In this document: positions 22,040 through 24,062 of the stretch, one piece after another
Layout: every line of letters starts with the position of its first letter
How positions within the stretch are numbered: position 1 is the first letter of the stretch
Source: an uncultured Collinsella sp.
Lineage (GTDB): Bacteria; Actinomycetota; Coriobacteriia; Coriobacteriales; Coriobacteriaceae
Assembly (NCBI GenBank): GCA_958407555.1
Contig: CATYJC010000010.1
Span: 1 to 24,062 of the forward strand
Length of the DNA: 24,062 nt
Direction: 5' to 3'
The notes under the pieces: generated by a model
What the model saw: only the letters and a program-made list of their open reading frames with translations
Told to the model about the DNA's origin: nothing
Database searches by the model: none
Program-made: the position numbers and the translations under genes

Positions 22040-22603
22040 ATGGTTCCAGCGCAGCATTCCGTGCTAAAGGGTGCGTTTGAGTGGATCGTGGTCGTCGCGA
22101 TCGCACTGGTCGCCACCTTCCTGATTCGCTCGTTTGTGGTCGAGCCCTTTGTGGTGCCCACCGGCTCCATGGAGTCCACGATCGAGATCGGCGACCAGAT
22201 CCTGGCGCAAAAGGTGAGCCTTGAGCTCGGCCAGCCCGTCAGCCAAGGCGATATTGTGGTGTTCCACAACCCCGATGGCACCTCCGAGCATGATGTTCTC
22301 GTCAAGCGTGTTATTGCCACGGCCGGCCAGACGGTCGACCTTCAGGACGGCAAGGTGGTCGTTGACGGCCAGGCGCTCGACGAGGACTACACGACCGGCA
22401 TGAGCTGGCCGCTTTCGGTCCAGGCTCCCGGCGCTCAGGTAAGCTATCCCTACACTGTTCCCGACGGGTGCGTGTGGGTGATGGGCGACAACCGCGAAAA
22501 CTCTGCCGACTCACGCTACTTTGGTCCCGTCGATCGCTCTGATTTGATCGCCGTGGCGCTTGTGCGCTACTGGCCGCTCAACCGCATCGGCACTATCGAT
22601 TAA
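22040..22603 (+). CDS. lepB: Signal peptidase I
   Basis: Membrane-bound protease that removes signal peptides from exported proteins. The 187-residue protein has one N-terminal membrane helix (about 12-31), the nucleophile Ser43 in PTGSMEST, the general base Lys89 in VKRVIATAG, and the GDNRENSADSRYFGPV box. The frame extends upstream into trmD, but the ATG at 22040 has GAGGAG 5 nt before it and gives the normal family N-terminus. It begins 2 nt after the trmD stop, so it is translationally close to trmD. Confidence 0.95.
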   Translation: MVPAQHSVLKGAFEWIVVVAIALVATFLIRSFVVEPFVVPTGSMESTIEIGDQILAQKVSLELGQPVSQGDIVVFHNPDGTSEHDVLVKRVIATAGQTVDLQDGKVVVDGQALDEDYTTGMSWPLSVQAPGAQVSYPYTVPDGCVWVMGDNRENSADSRYFGPVDRSDLIAVALVRYWPLNRIGTID

Positions 22604-22608
22604 AAACC

Positions 22609-22616
22609 GCTATAGT
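22609..22616 (+). promoter_or_regulatory. Candidate -10 element for glyQS
   Basis: GCTATAGT (-10 TATAGT at 22611-22616) lies about 47 nt before the glyQ start and matches the GC-TANNNT form seen at mreB, rplU and the isomerase gene. No good -35 is visible. The 59-nt gap between lepB and glyQ is too short for a T-box leader. Confidence 0.3.
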
Positions 22617-22662
22617 ACAGTACCTAACCGTGTAATCGTTTCGACGAGGGGATATTAGAGGC

Positions 22663-23574
22663 ATGAACGCTTCATCGCTTTCCTTCCAAGACATCATCCT
22701 GCGCCTCCAGCAGTACTGGGGCGAGCAGGGCTGCGTCATTATGCAGCCCTATGACTCCGAGGTCGGTGCCGGTACCTTCCACACCGCGACCACGCTGCGC
22801 TCGCTCGGTCCCGCCGAGTGGCGCACCTGCTACGCTCAGCCTTGCCGCCGTCCTGCCGACGGCCGCTACGGCGAGAACCCCAACCGTATGCAGCACTACT
22901 ATCAGTTCCAGGTGCTCATCAAGCCGTCTCCGGTCAACGCCCAGGAGCTTTACCTGGGGTCTCTTGCCGCTATCGGCCTGGACCCCAACGACCATGACGT
23001 CCGTTTTGTCGAGGATGACTGGGAGAGCCCGACCCTGGGCGCCTGGGGCCTTGGCTGGGAGGTCTGGCTCAACGGCATGGAGGTCACGCAGTTTACGTAC
23101 TTCCAGCAGGTGGGCGGCATCGAGGTCGACCCCGTGCCCGTCGAGATCACCTATGGCCTGGAGCGTATCGCCATGTACGCCCAGGGCGTCAACTCCGTCT
23201 ACGACCTGGTGTGGAGCTATCTGCCTGACGGCACGCCCATGACCTACGGCGACGTGTTCCTGGAGAACGAGCGCGAGTTTAGTGCCTACAACTTTGAGGT
23301 CGCCAACGTCGAGATGATGCGTCAGAAGTTTGACGACTACGAGGCCGAGTGTCATTCCTGCCTTGAGCGCAAGCTGCCGCTGCCCGCATACGACTGCGTC
23401 ATGAAGTGCAGCCATGCCTTCAACCTGCTCGATGCCCGCGGTGCGCTGTCCGCGGTCGAGCGTGCCAACTACATCCTGCGCGTCCGCGCCGTCGCCAAGG
23501 CGTGCTGCGAGGCCTATATGGCCGAGGTCGCCGGAATCAACGAGAATGCCGACCAGGAAGGCGAGGTGGCGTAA
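22663..23574 (+). CDS. glyQ: Glycyl-tRNA synthetase alpha subunit
   Basis: Catalytic subunit of the two-subunit glycyl-tRNA synthetase, a class II-type aminoacyl-tRNA synthetase. The 303 residues match the family throughout: FQDIILRLQQYWGEQGC, MQPYDSEVGAGTFHTAT, WRTCYAQPCRRPADGRYGEN with the motif 2 arginine region, and EITYGLERIAMYAQGV near motif 3. ATG at 22663 has GAGG 2 nt and GAGGGG 11 nt upstream, both off the ideal distance. glyS begins 3 nt after the stop. Many actinobacteria use the single-chain form instead. Confidence 0.97.
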   Translation: MNASSLSFQDIILRLQQYWGEQGCVIMQPYDSEVGAGTFHTATTLRSLGPAEWRTCYAQPCRRPADGRYGENPNRMQHYYQFQVLIKPSPVNAQELYLGSLAAIGLDPNDHDVRFVEDDWESPTLGAWGLGWEVWLNGMEVTQFTYFQQVGGIEVDPVPVEITYGLERIAMYAQGVNSVYDLVWSYLPDGTPMTYGDVFLENEREFSAYNFEVANVEMMRQKFDDYEAECHSCLERKLPLPAYDCVMKCSHAFNLLDARGALSAVERANYILRVRAVAKACCEAYMAEVAGINENADQEGEVA

Positions 23575-23577
23575 GCC

Positions 23578-24062
23578 ATGGCAGACGCTAAGGATTTCCT
23601 GTTTGAGATCGGTACGGAGGAAATGCCCTCCGCACCGCTGAACAATGCCGTCAAGCAGCTTGGCACCATGATGGCCAAGGGCCTCGACGAGGCCGGTCTG
23701 GCCCATGGCGAGGTCCGCGTGATCTCAAGCCCGCGTCGTCTGGCTGCGCTCGTGTCCAACGTCGCCACCGCGACCGATGAGGTCCATGAGGTCAAGCGCG
23801 GCCCCGCGGCAAACATTGCCTTTGATGCCGACGGCAACGCCACCAAGGCCGCTCAGGGCTTCGCCCGCAAGTGCGGTGTGGCTGCCGAGGATCTGGTTCG
23901 ACGCGAGGACACTGACGGCCGCGAGTACGTGTTCGCCGAGAAGAACATTCCCTCCGCACCGGCTACCCCGATCCTGACGGCCCTGTGCGAGAAGACCATC
24001 GCCGGCCTGCAGTGGCCCAACTACCGCAGCCAGCGCTGGGGCCACGAGCACGCTACGTTTGT
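23578..24062 (+). CDS. glyS: Glycyl-tRNA synthetase beta subunit, N-terminal part (3' end cut by window)
   Basis: The frame from ATG 23578 stays open to the window edge, giving 161 complete codons of a protein normally near 690 residues. The N-terminus KDFLFEIGTEEMPSAPL is diagnostic for GlyS, followed by SSPRRLAALV and VKRGPAANIAFDADG. The last visible residues, QRWGHEHATFV, match the conserved MRWG...FVRP region. The beta subunit recognises tRNA-Gly and completes the enzyme with GlyQ, whose stop is 3 nt upstream. Confidence 0.96.
   Translation, partial: MADAKDFLFEIGTEEMPSAPLNNAVKQLGTMMAKGLDEAGLAHGEVRVISSPRRLAALVSNVATATDEVHEVKRGPAANIAFDADGNATKAAQGFARKCGVAAEDLVRREDTDGREYVFAEKNIPSAPATPILTALCEKTIAGLQWPNYRSQRWGHEHATF

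Noticed and set aside
22604..22662. T-box or glycine riboswitch before glyQS
   Set aside because: The gap is only 59 nt, far too short for either structure, and no T-box motif is visible.

Overview
The window is a GC-rich bacterial chromosome segment packed with housekeeping genes. Gene content suggests a Coriobacteriia actinobacterium, most like Collinsella: an mreBCD-PBP2-rodA cluster in a high-GC genome, two-subunit glycyl-tRNA synthetase genes (glyQ, glyS), a TIGR03960/DUF2344 pair beside rplU-rpmA, and heavy use of TTG start codons. This placement is inferred from protein sequence and gene order; no database search was possible. All genes except dinB lie on the + strand. Both end genes are cut by the window edges.

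Layout. (1) 1-1478: C-terminal part of a P-type cation ATPase, followed by a strong inverted repeat near 1491-1532. (2) 1640-4749: a zinc-ribbon membrane protein, a cyclophilin-type prolyl isomerase with its own promoter, and a TPR membrane protein. (3) 4865-14470: a cell-elongation cluster (mreB, mreC, mreD, PBP2, rodA), then a DUF697-like membrane protein whose N-terminal half looks like a GTPase fold without nucleotide-binding motifs, then a TIGR03960 radical SAM protein overlapping by 4 nt with a DUF2344 protein. (4) 14538-18561: rplU, rpmA, a terminator-like hairpin, obgE, nadD, yqeK and rsfS, closed by a strong intrinsic terminator. (5) 18658-19911, minus strand: dinB (DNA polymerase IV), possibly leaderless. 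(6) 20113-22603: rpsP, khpA, rimM, trmD and lepB. (7) 22663-24062: glyQ and the start of glyS.

How the genes work together. MreB filaments, the MreC/MreD scaffold, the transpeptidase PBP2 and the glycosyltransferase RodA form the elongasome that builds the lateral wall. The rplU-to-rsfS and rpsP-to-trmD blocks serve ribosome assembly (L21, L27, ObgE, RsfS, S16, RimM, KhpA), tRNA m1G37 methylation (TrmD), NAD synthesis (NadD) and dinucleotide clearance (YqeK). LepB and GlyQS add protein export and tRNA charging.

I found no mobile element, CRISPR array, tRNA, rRNA or phage gene. The least explained items are the DUF697-like protein inside the elongation cluster, the radical SAM/DUF2344 pair, the zinc-ribbon and TPR membrane proteins, and several RNA-level signals: a hairpin holding the rimM start codon in its loop, a terminator directly before the obgE ribosome binding site, and a possible leaderless dinB transcript.
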